A stretch of 64,000 bases of DNA from JAGRKR01 sp041397725 (GTDB lineage: Bacteria; Pseudomonadota; Alphaproteobacteria; Rhizobiales; Hyphomicrobiaceae): the NCBI GenBank assembly GCA_041397725.1, contig JAWKVZ010000006.1, positions 186,001 to 250,000 on the forward strand. The letters run 5' to 3'. Below the pieces are notes generated by a model. That model saw only the letters and a list, made by a program, of their open reading frames with translations, searched no databases and was not told where the DNA came from. Positions 16,799-24,671 of this stretch are shown one piece after another; the stretch's first letter is position 1, and the number at the start of each line of letters is the position of its first letter. The position numbers were made by a program, and so were the translations under genes.

Positions 16799-18118
16799 TC
16801 AAAACCCGTCGGCGGGGCGATCGAGGCCGAAGTGCGAACGCAGCGTCTCGCCTTCGTAGGCGGTGCGGAAGAGGCCGCGCTTCTGCAGGATCGGCAGCAC
16901 CTCGGCGATGAAGGCATCGAGCATGCCCGGCAGCAGCGGCGGCATCAGGTTGAAGCCGTCGGCGGCGCCGGAGTCGAACCAGTCGACGATCAGGTCGGCG
17001 AGCTGCTCCGGCGTGCCCGTGAACGTGAAATGACCGCGCGCGCCGGCGAGCTTGGCGAGCAGCTGGCGCAGCGTCGGCCGTTCGCGCTTGACCATGCCGA
17101 CGATCACCTCCGTGCGGCTGCGCGCCGCCTGCACGTCGTCGGGATCGGGAAGTCCTCGGGCGAGAGCGGCTTGTCGAGCGGCAGGTGCGAGAAGTCGTGC
17201 CCGCCGAAGCGGCCCGAGAGGCGCTTGCGGCCGACCTCGGGGTCGGCGAGGTTGTTGAGCTCGTCGGCGAAGCTTCTGCGCCTCCGCGACCGTGCCGCCG
17301 AGCACCGCGCTCAGGCCCGGCAGGACCAGCACCTGGTTGGGCGCGCGTCCCTCCGTCACGGCATGCGCCTTGATGTCGGCATAGAAGGTCTGCGCCGTCG
17401 ATTTCTCCATGTGCGCGGTGAAGATCGCCTCGGCGTGGCGCGCGGCGAAGCGCCGGCCCGTGTCGGAGGACCCCGCCTGCACCAGCACCGGCCGGCCCTG
17501 CGGCCCGCGCGGCACGTTGAGCGGACCGGTGACGGAATAGTACTTGCCCTCGTGATTGACGGGACGGATGCGGTCAGGCTGCGCGTAGCGGCCGCTCGCA
17601 CGGTCGTCGAGGATGGCATCGTCGGCCCAACCGTCCCACAGCCCCTTGACGACCTTGAGATACTCCTCCGCCCGCTCGTAGCGCTCGGCGTGGCTCACCT
17701 GGCTCGTGTCGCCGAAATTGCCGGCCGCCTCCACCGCCCAGGTCGTGACGATGTTCCAGCCGACGCGCCCGCCGCTGATGTGATCGAGCGAGGCGTACTG
17801 GCGCGCCAGGTTGTAAGGCTCGGTGTAGGTCGTGGACGCCGTCGCGATCATGCCGATGCGCTTCGTCACCATCGAGACGGCGCCGATGGCGCTCACCGGC
17901 TCGAGCCAAGTGCGCGCCGCGCGCTCGATGTCGTTCCACAGCGAAAGCGTATCAGCGAGGAAGATGGAGTCGAGCAGACCGGCCTCCGCCTTCTGCGCCA
18001 GCTCCTGGAAATAGCGGATGTCGGTGAGTGGGTAGGCCGATGCCTGGGGATGGCGCCAGGAAGCCTCGTGATGCCCACGGCTCTGGATGAACAGGTTGAA
18101 GTGAAGCTGCCGTTTCAT
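16799..18118 (-). CDS. LLM-class flavin-dependent monooxygenase with two compensating frameshifts
   Basis: A member of the NtaA/SnaA/DszA family: FMNH2-dependent, (beta/alpha)8 barrel, usually fed by a separate flavin reductase. Clear family segments are FNLFIQSRGHHEASWRHP, HISGGRVGWNIVTTW, and GRPVLVQAGSSDTGRRFAAR. Between about 17148 and 17273 the reading frame is shifted: the open frame gives an Arg-rich nonsense stretch, while the other frame gives FADELNNLADPEVG and HLPLDKPLSPEDF, which match the family. A gain of one base near 17273 and a loss near 17148 would explain it. The ATG at 18118 agrees with the family N-terminus; an in-frame ATG at 18145 is possible. No reductase gene is adjacent. 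The frame errors may be real or from sequencing. Confidence 0.8.
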   Translation of the reverse strand: MKRQLHFNLFIQSRGHHEASWRHPQASAYPLTDIRYFQELAQKAEAGLLDSIFLADTLSLWNDIERAARTWLEPVSAIGAVSMVTKRIGMIATASTTYTEPYNLARQYASLDHISGGRVGWNIVTTWAVEAAGNFGDTSQVSHAERYERAEEYLKVVKGLWDGWADDAILDDRASGRYAQPDRIRPVNHEGKYYSVTGPLNVPRGPQGRPVLVQAGSSDTGRRFAARHAEAIFTAHMEKSTAQTFYADIKAHAVTEGRAPNQVLVLPGLSAVLGGTVAEAQKLRRRAQQPRRPRGRPQAPLGPLRRARLLAPAARQAALARGLPDPDDVQAARSRTEVIVGMVKRERPTLRQLLAKLAGARGHFTFTGTPEQLADLIVDWFDSGAADGFNLMPPLLPGMLDAFIAEVLPILQKRGLFRTAYEGETLRSHFGLDRPADGF

Positions 18119-18256
18119 GTGCCTGCGCTCGTGTTTGCTTGCCATCGGAAATTCATCCGGACAACCGTATCTCGACGAGACCGCACTTGGCAAATTCTGA
18201 GCCTTGCAGGAGTGCCAATGCGGCAATCCTGCGGCAATTGGACCTTCGGGAGCCGC

Positions 18257-19036
18257 TCAGCGGACCCGGATGGCGATCACGGTCGTATTGTCCTGATAAG
18301 GATCGCCGCCACCCTCGACGGCGTCGAGCAGCCCGCTCACCACGGCCTCGACACCGCGCGACGCGGTCGCCCCGATCGTGCGGGTGATCTGCTCCTCGCT
18401 CAGCGTCTCGATGCCGTCGGTCGCCATGACGACGATGTCCCCAGGCTCTAGAGCGATCGCGTTCTCCGGCCGGTCGACCAACTCAATCGCGCTGCCCATC
18501 AGCGCCGAGCGCAGATAGTGGCGGCGCGGATCGGTCAGCGCCTCCTCCAGGCTCATCTTCCCCTCAGCGACCATCTCGTCGAGCATCGGAGCCAACGAGT
18601 GATCCTCGTTGAGAATGGCAAGCTGGCCGTCACGGAATACGAAAAGCAGGGAATCCCCGACACTGACCCAGCTCAGACCTTGCGGACCGATGATAGCGCC
18701 GATCAGCGTGCAGCCCATGCCCGACAGTCGCGGCTCGGCATGGATGCGCCGGGCGATCGCTTCATTCGCCTCCGCGAGCGCCACATCGAGGCGACGCGTA
18801 ACAGGTCCGGCCGCTGCCGAGATGGCCCCGAGAAAGGTTTCGCAGGCCGTGCTGCTGGCGACGGCTCCGCCGACATGTCCGCCCATGCCGTCGGCAAGCA
18901 CGGCGACGAGTTCGCCGGCGCTGCCTCCATTCGCCGTCTCCGTCGTGGCACTTGCCGACCAGACGGCAGCGGAATCCTCCTGATAGCTGCGGCCACCTTG
19001 TATCGACCGGCTCGCGTGTTCGAACATGGCGCGCAT
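18257..19036 (-). CDS. PP2C-type Ser/Thr protein phosphatase
   Basis: A 259-residue soluble metal-dependent phosphatase of the PppA/Stp type. Metal-binding motifs are GGRSYQEDS at 14-22, LADGMGGHVGG (Asp49), VSVGDS, VVMATDG and the terminal DNTT (Asp249). It would remove phosphate from proteins modified by the neighbouring WD40-linked kinase, and it lies in one strand series with two FHA proteins, the readers of phosphothreonine. The ATG at 19036 has GAGGGA about ten bases upstream. Length is standard and nothing essential is missing. The gap of 246 bases to the FHA gene upstream includes a hairpin. Confidence 0.92.
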   Translation of the reverse strand: MRAMFEHASRSIQGGRSYQEDSAAVWSASATTETANGGSAGELVAVLADGMGGHVGGAVASSTACETFLGAISAAAGPVTRRLDVALAEANEAIARRIHAEPRLSGMGCTLIGAIIGPQGLSWVSVGDSLLFVFRDGQLAILNEDHSLAPMLDEMVAEGKMSLEEALTDPRRHYLRSALMGSAIELVDRPENAIALEPGDIVVMATDGIETLSEEQITRTIGATASRGVEAVVSGLLDAVEGGGDPYQDNTTVIAIRVR

Positions 19037-19245
19037 GCCACTTGATCCCTCGTTGCAGCCGGCATCCGTCGGCAGCCGTCACCCCGGCGGCGCGCCGCAT
19101 GGGTGGCCTCCGGCAGCACGCTCCGGCCACCGGTTCCTGCCGCGATCCAGGCCTCGGCAAGAGGCCGCTCGCCCCGCGCCTAGCCGTCTCGCGAGGCCAC
19201 GGTCATGCCACTGCGCGCTCGATCCGTAATGGAGGTAGCAACACC

Positions 19246-19266
19246 TGCCCCGATGTCAACGGGGCA
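19246..19266 (-). terminator. Hairpin 3' of the first FHA gene
   Basis: TGCCCCG at 19246-19252 pairs perfectly with CGGGGCA at 19260-19266 around a seven-base loop, 16 bases after the FHA stop on the minus strand. There is no clear U-run, so it may be a weak or Rho-assisted terminator that separates FHA from PP2C expression. Confidence 0.4.
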
Positions 19267-19282
19267 CAGAGTACAACTCCTG

Positions 19283-20101
19283 TCACTCCTTGAGCTCGGT
19301 CAGCTCGGACCAGTCGAACTCCGACCCGCAGAACGGCACGAAGACGAGCTGGGTGCGGCCCATCGTAATGACGTCCATGGCTGTCAGCTCCACCGCTGCC
19401 GTCGGCTTTTTGTCGTTGATCTGCACGACGTTGGTCTTGGCGAGGTTCGGCACGAACAGGTACTTGCGGTCGCTCGAGTCGTAGCGGATATAGGCCTGCT
19501 CGGCCGTCGAGATCGACTCGTCGCCGAAATCGATCGGAATACGCTGCGAGGACGAGCGGCCCACCGTGTTGTTGCCCTCGAAGATCGGCCGATAGGCGCC
19601 GAGGCCCGGCCCGCCGATGACCACCAGCCAGGCGACCACCGGATCCTGATGGAACTGAGTGCGTCCGAGTTTCTGCTTGCCGCGGATCAACTGCGTGCGT
19701 GGCTGGGCGTCACCACCCCGTCCGAGTGCCGACGAGCGCAGCGACCGCGACACCGGCAGCTCCTGCGGCTCGGCGGCGGAGCGCGGCCGTTGCGAGGCTT
19801 CGGGCTGGATCGGCGCCGCAACCGGCGCTGGCGCCCGCTCGCTGCGGACCGGCACGGGCTGAGCCACGGCCATCGGCTCGACAGGGGCGGGCAGCGCCGG
19901 GCGTTCCGGCACGCCGGCCTCGCTCTTGCTTTCCGGTCTGCGGGCCGGGCGTCCCGTCGGCTCCTCCGAGACCGGGTCAAGCGTGTGCTCGCCGCGGCTG
20001 GCAGCCGCCAGGGCATCCTGCAAAGTCCCGAGGAAGCGATTGCGGGGCTTGTCCGCTCCGCCTGCTGCACCACCCTTGGCTTTGCGATCGTCTTCGGCCA
20101 T
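19283..20101 (-). CDS. FHA-like domain protein with a long disordered N-terminus
   Basis: A 272-residue soluble protein. The first 150 residues are Pro/Ala/Arg-rich and probably disordered (PALPAPVEPMAVAQPVPV), a likely target or tether for phosphorylation. The last 120 residues form an FHA-type beta-sandwich: LVVIGGPGLGAYRPIFEG, NNTVGRSSSQRIPIDFGDES, then DVITMGRTQLVFVPF. FHA domains bind phosphothreonine peptides. The GRSSSQ loop is the phosphate-binding site, but the SxxH motif is degenerate (STAEQAYIRY), so binding is not assured. The ATG at 20101 has GGGAGG seven bases upstream. It sits between PP2C and a membrane FHA protein. Confidence 0.8.
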   Translation of the reverse strand: MAEDDRKAKGGAAGGADKPRNRFLGTLQDALAAASRGEHTLDPVSEEPTGRPARRPESKSEAGVPERPALPAPVEPMAVAQPVPVRSERAPAPVAAPIQPEASQRPRSAAEPQELPVSRSLRSSALGRGGDAQPRTQLIRGKQKLGRTQFHQDPVVAWLVVIGGPGLGAYRPIFEGNNTVGRSSSQRIPIDFGDESISTAEQAYIRYDSSDRKYLFVPNLAKTNVVQINDKKPTAAVELTAMDVITMGRTQLVFVPFCGSEFDWSELTELKE

Positions 20102-20204
20102 GTCAAACCTCCCAGCCTGATGTTCCGCCACGCGCGACTGCCGCGGCGGCCTGCCCTGCAATTCCCTCGTCGCGCCGGCCTCGTAGAGTGGGCCGGCGTC
20201 CGGC

Positions 20205-20921
20205 CTAAGCCGGCGACGTCTCGAACCTCATCTTGACGTCACCGATCTCGATCACGTCGCCCTTCCGCAACGGCGCCTCGAGCACCTGAGCGCCATTGAC
20301 CGCGACGCCGTTTCCATCGCTGCCACTCAGGTCCTTGATGGCGTACTCATCATCGGGGGTCCAGTAGATCAGAGCGTGGTAACGATGGACGGAACGATCC
20401 TCGAGACGGATGTCGTTCTCCCGATGCCGCCCGACGCGAATCATGCGGCGATGAAGCGGCAAACGTGTGGCATCGCCGCCATCGCAGGCGAGCCAGGCCT
20501 CGTCCGGCGTCAGCGAGGTGCACCGCATCTCCATCTCGGGCAGGCGGGCCGCTCTGCGCCGCGCTGCCGTGCGCCGGCGCCATGAGCGGGTCATGCCGAC
20601 CACGAGGCCGGGCAGCCCCATCATCACCAGGACAGCCAACAGGCCCAAGCCGACGACGAGCAACGGCGTGTGTCCGTACTGCCGCTCGAGCTGCTGGCGC
20701 CAGACCTGCCATTTGCTGGCGGCACCGGCTGCGACCGGCGTTGCGGAGGCCAGCCCGCCCGGCTCGCGGTCCCCCGCAACCGGACCGGCAGCGTGCGCGG
20801 GGGTCGCTTGAAGGCTGGCAGGCCACCACGAACCGCAGGCCGCGAGTGCACCCAAGCCGCAGAGCAGCGCCGAAAGCAGCACTGTCACGACGATCGTCGG
20901 GGTCTTTTCGGTCCTGCGCAT
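20205..20921 (-). CDS. Membrane-anchored FHA-domain protein
   Basis: A 238-residue protein with two hydrophobic segments: an N-terminal one (IVVTVLLSALLCGLGALAAC), probably a signal anchor, and a second near residues 85-110 (PLLVVGLGLLAVLVMMGLPG). The C-terminal 80 residues are a good FHA domain: MIRVGRHRENDIRLED, then SVHRYHALIYW with the conserved Ser-x-x-His, and NGVAVNG. The FHA domain would face the cytoplasm and read the phosphorylated kinase or its substrates. It is divergent from the WD40-kinase gene and belongs to the same signalling island. The ATG at 20921 has only a weak ribosome site. Confidence 0.88.
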   Translation of the reverse strand: MRRTEKTPTIVVTVLLSALLCGLGALAACGSWWPASLQATPAHAAGPVAGDREPGGLASATPVAAGAASKWQVWRQQLERQYGHTPLLVVGLGLLAVLVMMGLPGLVVGMTRSWRRRTAARRRAARLPEMEMRCTSLTPDEAWLACDGGDATRLPLHRRMIRVGRHRENDIRLEDRSVHRYHALIYWTPDDEYAIKDLSGSDGNGVAVNGAQVLEAPLRKGDVIEIGDVKMRFETSPA

Positions 20922-21243
20922 GGCGGTGCGCCCCAGGATGGCTCATCCGCTCATGCCTTCCGACCGCGGCAAGATGATGACCACCGATCGCAGTCTCGCT
21001 TCCGGATTTTGCGGCCGTGCGCGCGGCCGGCCTCATTCTTCCGCCACATTGTGGCCCGAACACTCCCATTCGTGCTTCGGGGACGCACGGCACTGAGGAC
21101 GGCGCGCGCTCAAGGGCAGTGCATGCTGGGCGCGAATCATCATCTATGCACCTGGACTTCCCGAGGCTGTAGCGAGATGGAGCTGGAAAACTGCGGAAGA
21201 TGGTGTGTCGTATGTCCATCGCACACGTCGGATGGAATGGCCG
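20922..21243. promoter_or_regulatory. Divergent intergenic region of the kinase/FHA island
   Basis: These 322 bases separate the FHA membrane protein (minus) from the kinase (plus) and must include both promoters. I see no protein-like frame, no RNA fold and no clear operator in it. Confidence 0.35.
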
Positions 21244-23598
21244 ATGACCAATCTCCTGGCCCTCGCCCCAGGCACGACCCTCGTCGGCGACTATCGCATC
21301 GAGCGCGTCCTGGGCGCCGGCGGGTTCGGCATCACCTACCTCGCCGAGGAGATCGCCCTCGCGCGCCGGGTCACCATCAAGGAATACTTCCCGTCCGATT
21401 TCGCGGCCCGCGAGACCGGCTCGTCCGTCGCCTGTCCGCGCTCGCGTGATTCAAGCGAGGACTATGAATGGGGCCTCGAGCGATTTATCGACGAGGCGCA
21501 GGCGCTCGCCAAGTTCGATCACCCGCACATCGTTCGCGTCTATCGCTATTTCCGTGCCAACAAGACGGCGTACATGGTCCTGCACTTCGAGGAAGGGCAG
21601 AGCCTGAAGATGTGGCTGAAGTCTCTCGCGCGGGCCCCGCGCCAGAGCGAGCTCGACGCCATTATCGCGCCGCTGCTCGATGCCCTCGAGATCATCCACA
21701 AGGCCGAGTTCCTGCATCGCGACATCGCGCCCGACAACATCATGATCCGCCGCGACGACTCGCCCGTGCTGATCGACTTCGGCTCGGCGCGCGCTGCCAT
21801 CGCCAATCATTCGAAGACGGTGAGCGCCCTGGTCAAGCCGGGCTACTCGCCGTTCGAGCAGTATGCCGCCACGGGCCGCCAGCAAGGCCCCTGGACGGAC
21901 ATCTATTCGCTCGGCGCCACGCTCTATCAGGCCGTCACCGGCCGCCGCCCCTCGGATTCCCCGAGCCGCATGGCCAGCGACGACTACGTGCCCGTCCGAG
22001 AGCTGGCGCTGAGCTCCTATCGAGCCGGCTTCCTGGCCGCCGTCGATCATTCCCTGAAGCTCTCCATCGACCAGCGCCCACGCTCGGTCGCGGCTTGGCG
22101 TCAGGAGCTGTTCGCCGAGCCGACGCGTCGCCGCACCCCTGCGGCGGCTCCCGTCGTCGAGAACCTGAAGGAGGCCGCTGCCGCCCAGACGCCCGAGCCC
22201 GCCGCCCGCGCGCTCTCGCAGCGTCCGCGTCGGGGCATACGGCAGCTCATCGAGGGGTTTCAGGCGCGCAGCCTGCGCCAGCCCGAGGCGCAGCCGGCCG
22301 CGCAGCCCGCCATGGCGGAAGCTGCAGCCGTCGCCGGGGCCGGCGGAGCGGGCATGGCGGCAGCGCCGGGCCGGGGCGCCGAGATGGCGGCGGCTGCCCC
22401 ACGCACACCGTCCGAAGCCGCCGCGCAGCCGATGCTCGCGCCAGCCGCAGCTCTGCCGGTGCCGGCCAAGCCGAAGATCTTTCCGCAACCTGTGCCGCGC
22501 AAGCCTCCACCTCGCCCGCTCAGCGGCCGGCATTCCAGCGGTGGCGTGCGCCGCCTGCGCCCCTTCCTCGTCTACACCCTCCTGCTGATCGGGCTCTCTG
22601 CTGGCGCCGTGGCAGTCGTCGACTGGGGCAACAAGTCGCCGCCCGAGGTCGCCGGCAAGCATGGGCTGAGCCAGCCCTCGAGCCAGACCACTCCCGTTGC
22701 TCTCGCCAGCGAGATCAAGGGACACAAGGGCCTCGCCGGCGCCGTGCGCTTCAGCAGCGACGGCCGCTCGCTCGTCACCGTCGGCGCCGACGCCACGCTC
22801 AAGATCTGGAACGCGACGACGGGGGGTCTGATCCGCACGATCGAGCTCGACGACGGCCCCGCGACGACGCTGTCGGTGAAGGGGGCCCGCGCGGCGACCG
22901 GCCATGGCGATGGCGCGATCGTCCTCTGGGACCTCGAGAGCGGCCAGCGCATCGCCCGCTTCAAGCGCAACGGCGCCAACATCTGGAGCGTTGCCTTCGC
23001 CGGCCGCGCCGATCGCGTGGCGGTGGCGAGCCACGACTGGACCGTGACACTCTGGGATACCCGCAGCCTGTCCACACCGGCTCACGTCTTCGAAGGTCAC
23101 CAGAATGCCGCGCAGTCCGTCGCTTTCAGCGAGCGCGGACACCTCATCGCCTCGGGCGGCGCGGACAAGCTCGTGAAGTTGTGGAACGCCGACGATCTCA
23201 GCCTCGTGCGCACCTACCGTGGCCATCGGGACTTCGTGACGGCGCTGGCCTTCTCGAGGGATGGCCGCCTGCTCGCCTCGGCGAGCCTCGATGGCGGTCT
23301 CAGGCTCTGGTCGACGAGCTCCGGCCGTCTCTACCGCTCGCTGCGCGGCTATCGCGGCAAGATCAGCGCCATCGCCTTGTCACCGGCCACGGGACTGCTG
23401 GCCGCGGCGTGCGGCGACGGCGTGGTCAGGGTCTGGGACATCCGCCGGGGCCGCATCATCAGGCGCCTGGAAGGCCATACAGGCGCCGTTACGTCCGTGG
23501 CCTTCTCACCGGACGGCCAGCGGCTCGCGAGCTCGGGCGAGGATGGCACTCTGCGCCTCTGGCGGACAGCGGGACTGCGTCGAAGCGGGCGCGATTGA
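21244..23598 (+). CDS. Ser/Thr protein kinase with transmembrane segment and seven-repeat WD40 domain
   Basis: A 784-residue Hanks-type kinase. Residues 15-290 hold the glycine loop GAGGFG, catalytic Lys46 (VTIKEYFP), the HRDIAPDN loop with Asp160, and DFG-type IDFG with Asp178. A Pro/Ala-rich linker (about 300-435) leads to one membrane segment (FLVYTLLLIGLSAGAVAVVD). The C-terminal 290 residues carry seven WD40 repeats, for example GHTGAVTSVAFSPDGQRLAS followed by LRLW, enough for one complete propeller. The kinase would be cytoplasmic and the propeller periplasmic, where it could sense ligands or scaffold. The start at ATG 21244 is the most family-like of three in-frame options. Partners: PP2C at 18257 and the two FHA proteins. 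Confidence 0.93.
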   Translation: MTNLLALAPGTTLVGDYRIERVLGAGGFGITYLAEEIALARRVTIKEYFPSDFAARETGSSVACPRSRDSSEDYEWGLERFIDEAQALAKFDHPHIVRVYRYFRANKTAYMVLHFEEGQSLKMWLKSLARAPRQSELDAIIAPLLDALEIIHKAEFLHRDIAPDNIMIRRDDSPVLIDFGSARAAIANHSKTVSALVKPGYSPFEQYAATGRQQGPWTDIYSLGATLYQAVTGRRPSDSPSRMASDDYVPVRELALSSYRAGFLAAVDHSLKLSIDQRPRSVAAWRQELFAEPTRRRTPAAAPVVENLKEAAAAQTPEPAARALSQRPRRGIRQLIEGFQARSLRQPEAQPAAQPAMAEAAAVAGAGGAGMAAAPGRGAEMAAAAPRTPSEAAAQPMLAPAAALPVPAKPKIFPQPVPRKPPPRPLSGRHSSGGVRRLRPFLVYTLLLIGLSAGAVAVVDWGNKSPPEVAGKHGLSQPSSQTTPVALASEIKGHKGLAGAVRFSSDGRSLVTVGADATLKIWNATTGGLIRTIELDDGPATTLSVKGARAATGHGDGAIVLWDLESGQRIARFKRNGANIWSVAFAGRADRVAVASHDWTVTLWDTRSLSTPAHVFEGHQNAAQSVAFSERGHLIASGGADKLVKLWNADDLSLVRTYRGHRDFVTALAFSRDGRLLASASLDGGLRLWSTSSGRLYRSLRGYRGKISAIALSPATGLLAAACGDGVVRVWDIRRGRIIRRLEGHTGAVTSVAFSPDGQRLASSGEDGTLRLWRTAGLRRSGRD

Positions 23599-23627
23599 CG
23601 CCGGGAGAGACGGCGCGGAGCCCCGTG

Positions 23628-23858
23628 TCAGCGATGTCCTGCCCCGCCGTGCTCGCGGTAGTACCTGAGAAGATAGACCCGAACCGCACTCGACAGCGCC
23701 GAGGAGGCGCGAGCCGCATCGATCTCGGCGACGAGGCGGGCAACCGGCAGATCGCGGCTGGCCGCCACCTCCTTGAGCGCATCCCAGAACGGCGGCTCGA
23801 GCGAGATCGACGTGCGGTGCCCGCGAATGGAGAACGATCGCTTCAGCGGCCGCGTCAT
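23628..23858 (-). CDS. Ribbon-helix-helix domain small protein
   Basis: A 76-residue protein with an N-terminal beta strand followed by two helices: RSFSIRGHRTSISLEPPFWD, then LKEVAASRDLPVARLVAEID and SALSSAVRVYLLRYY. This is the RHH_4-type ribbon-helix-helix common in alphaproteobacteria, usually as a small DNA-binding or accessory protein. Its start overlaps the DUF4169 stop by four bases, so the pair is co-translated. This pairing is common in Rhizobiales, where it often accompanies a fumarase gene; that gene is not here. It converges with the WD40-kinase gene, 29 bases apart. Confidence 0.85.
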   Translation of the reverse strand: MTRPLKRSFSIRGHRTSISLEPPFWDALKEVAASRDLPVARLVAEIDAARASSALSSAVRVYLLRYYREHGGAGHR

Positions 23859-24064
23859 GGCTCGTCGCGGTTCGTATCGGTTGCGGACGGCTGGCGTGCG
23901 TGCGCTTCGAGCCGGCGGCGCTCCAGCTCCGACTCGGCCGCCGTCTGCCGACGCTCGGCCTTGGGACGACCAAACCGCTTACGGTTCTCCGCGGCGCGCT
24001 GCTCCTTCTCGGCGCGCGCCTTACGCTTGCGCTGCTGGCGAAGGTTGATGATCTCTCCACTCAT
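23855..24064 (-). CDS. DUF4169 family small basic protein
   Basis: A 69-residue, highly charged protein beginning MSGEIINLRQQRKRKARAEK and rich in Arg, Lys and Glu through its length, so it is probably one long helix. This is the recognised signature of DUF4169, a family of unknown function restricted largely to alphaproteobacteria. The start is the ATG at 24064; a longer frame exists upstream but lacks family support. It overlaps the ribbon-helix-helix gene by four bases and follows the flavin reductase by 48 bases. Confidence 0.85.
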   Translation of the reverse strand: MSGEIINLRQQRKRKARAEKEQRAAENRKRFGRPKAERRQTAAESELERRRLEAHARQPSATDTNRDEP

Positions 24065-24112
24065 GCGCGTATCCGCCTCTGGGCTTCCTGGCAAAACGCC
24101 GGCCCGCCCGTG

Positions 24113-24604
24113 TCAGGCATCGGCCTTGGCAAGCGTGCGAAAACTGCCGGAGTAATAGAGAAGCGGCTCGGCATCGGCACGAACGCAGGCATCGCGAACG
24201 CGGCCGATGAAGATGGTGTGCGTGCGTCCGTCCATCTCCTCCTCGAGCGAACAGTCGAGGCTGGCGAGCGCGCCCTTCAGCACGGGAGCGCCGGTCTTGA
24301 GCACGTCCCACCTGTCGGCCTCGAAGCGCGCCTCGCCCGCAAGGCCCGCCTGCCCGGCGAAGCGCAGGGCGATATCCGACTGATCGAAGGCCAGAACATT
24401 GACGCAGAAGCACTTGCTGGCCTGGATCAGGTCGTGAGCGCTCGCATTGCGGTTGATGCAGGCGAGGATCAGGGGCGGCTCGTCTGACAGCGAGCACACG
24501 GATGTCGCCGTCGTGCCTGTGCGATCGCCTGGCGCCCCGACCGCGATCACCGTGACCGCGCCCGGGTACAGGCGCATGACCTGACGGAAGCTCGACTTGT
24601 CCAT
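24113..24604 (-). CDS. Flavin reductase (HpaC/NtaB-like), small component of a two-component monooxygenase
   Basis: A 163-residue split-barrel flavin reductase. Typical residues are FRQVMRLYPGAVTVIAV near the N-terminus, TGTTATSVCSLSDEPPLILA in the flavin-binding strand, and the C-terminal DGRTHTIFIGRV with the active His. It would supply reduced FMN from NAD(P)H to the LLM monooxygenase encoded 67 bases upstream. The ATG at 24604 has GGAGGAG about 12 bases upstream; a longer frame beginning at 24706 is less likely. Length is normal for the family. Confidence 0.92.
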   Translation of the reverse strand: MDKSSFRQVMRLYPGAVTVIAVGAPGDRTGTTATSVCSLSDEPPLILACINRNASAHDLIQASKCFCVNVLAFDQSDIALRFAGQAGLAGEARFEADRWDVLKTGAPVLKGALASLDCSLEEEMDGRTHTIFIGRVRDACVRADAEPLLYYSGSFRTLAKADA

Positions 24605-24671
24605 ATCGCTCTGTCTCTCCTCCCCATTGTTCACCGGCACTCGTCGTGCCCCGGCCTCGCCGGCATCTGGC

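Noticed and set aside
16799..18118. Calling the flavin monooxygenase a pseudogene
   Set aside because: The frame stays open from start to stop and the two shifts cancel; only about 42 residues differ. A sequencing or assembly error is as likely, so it is kept as a gene with a warning.
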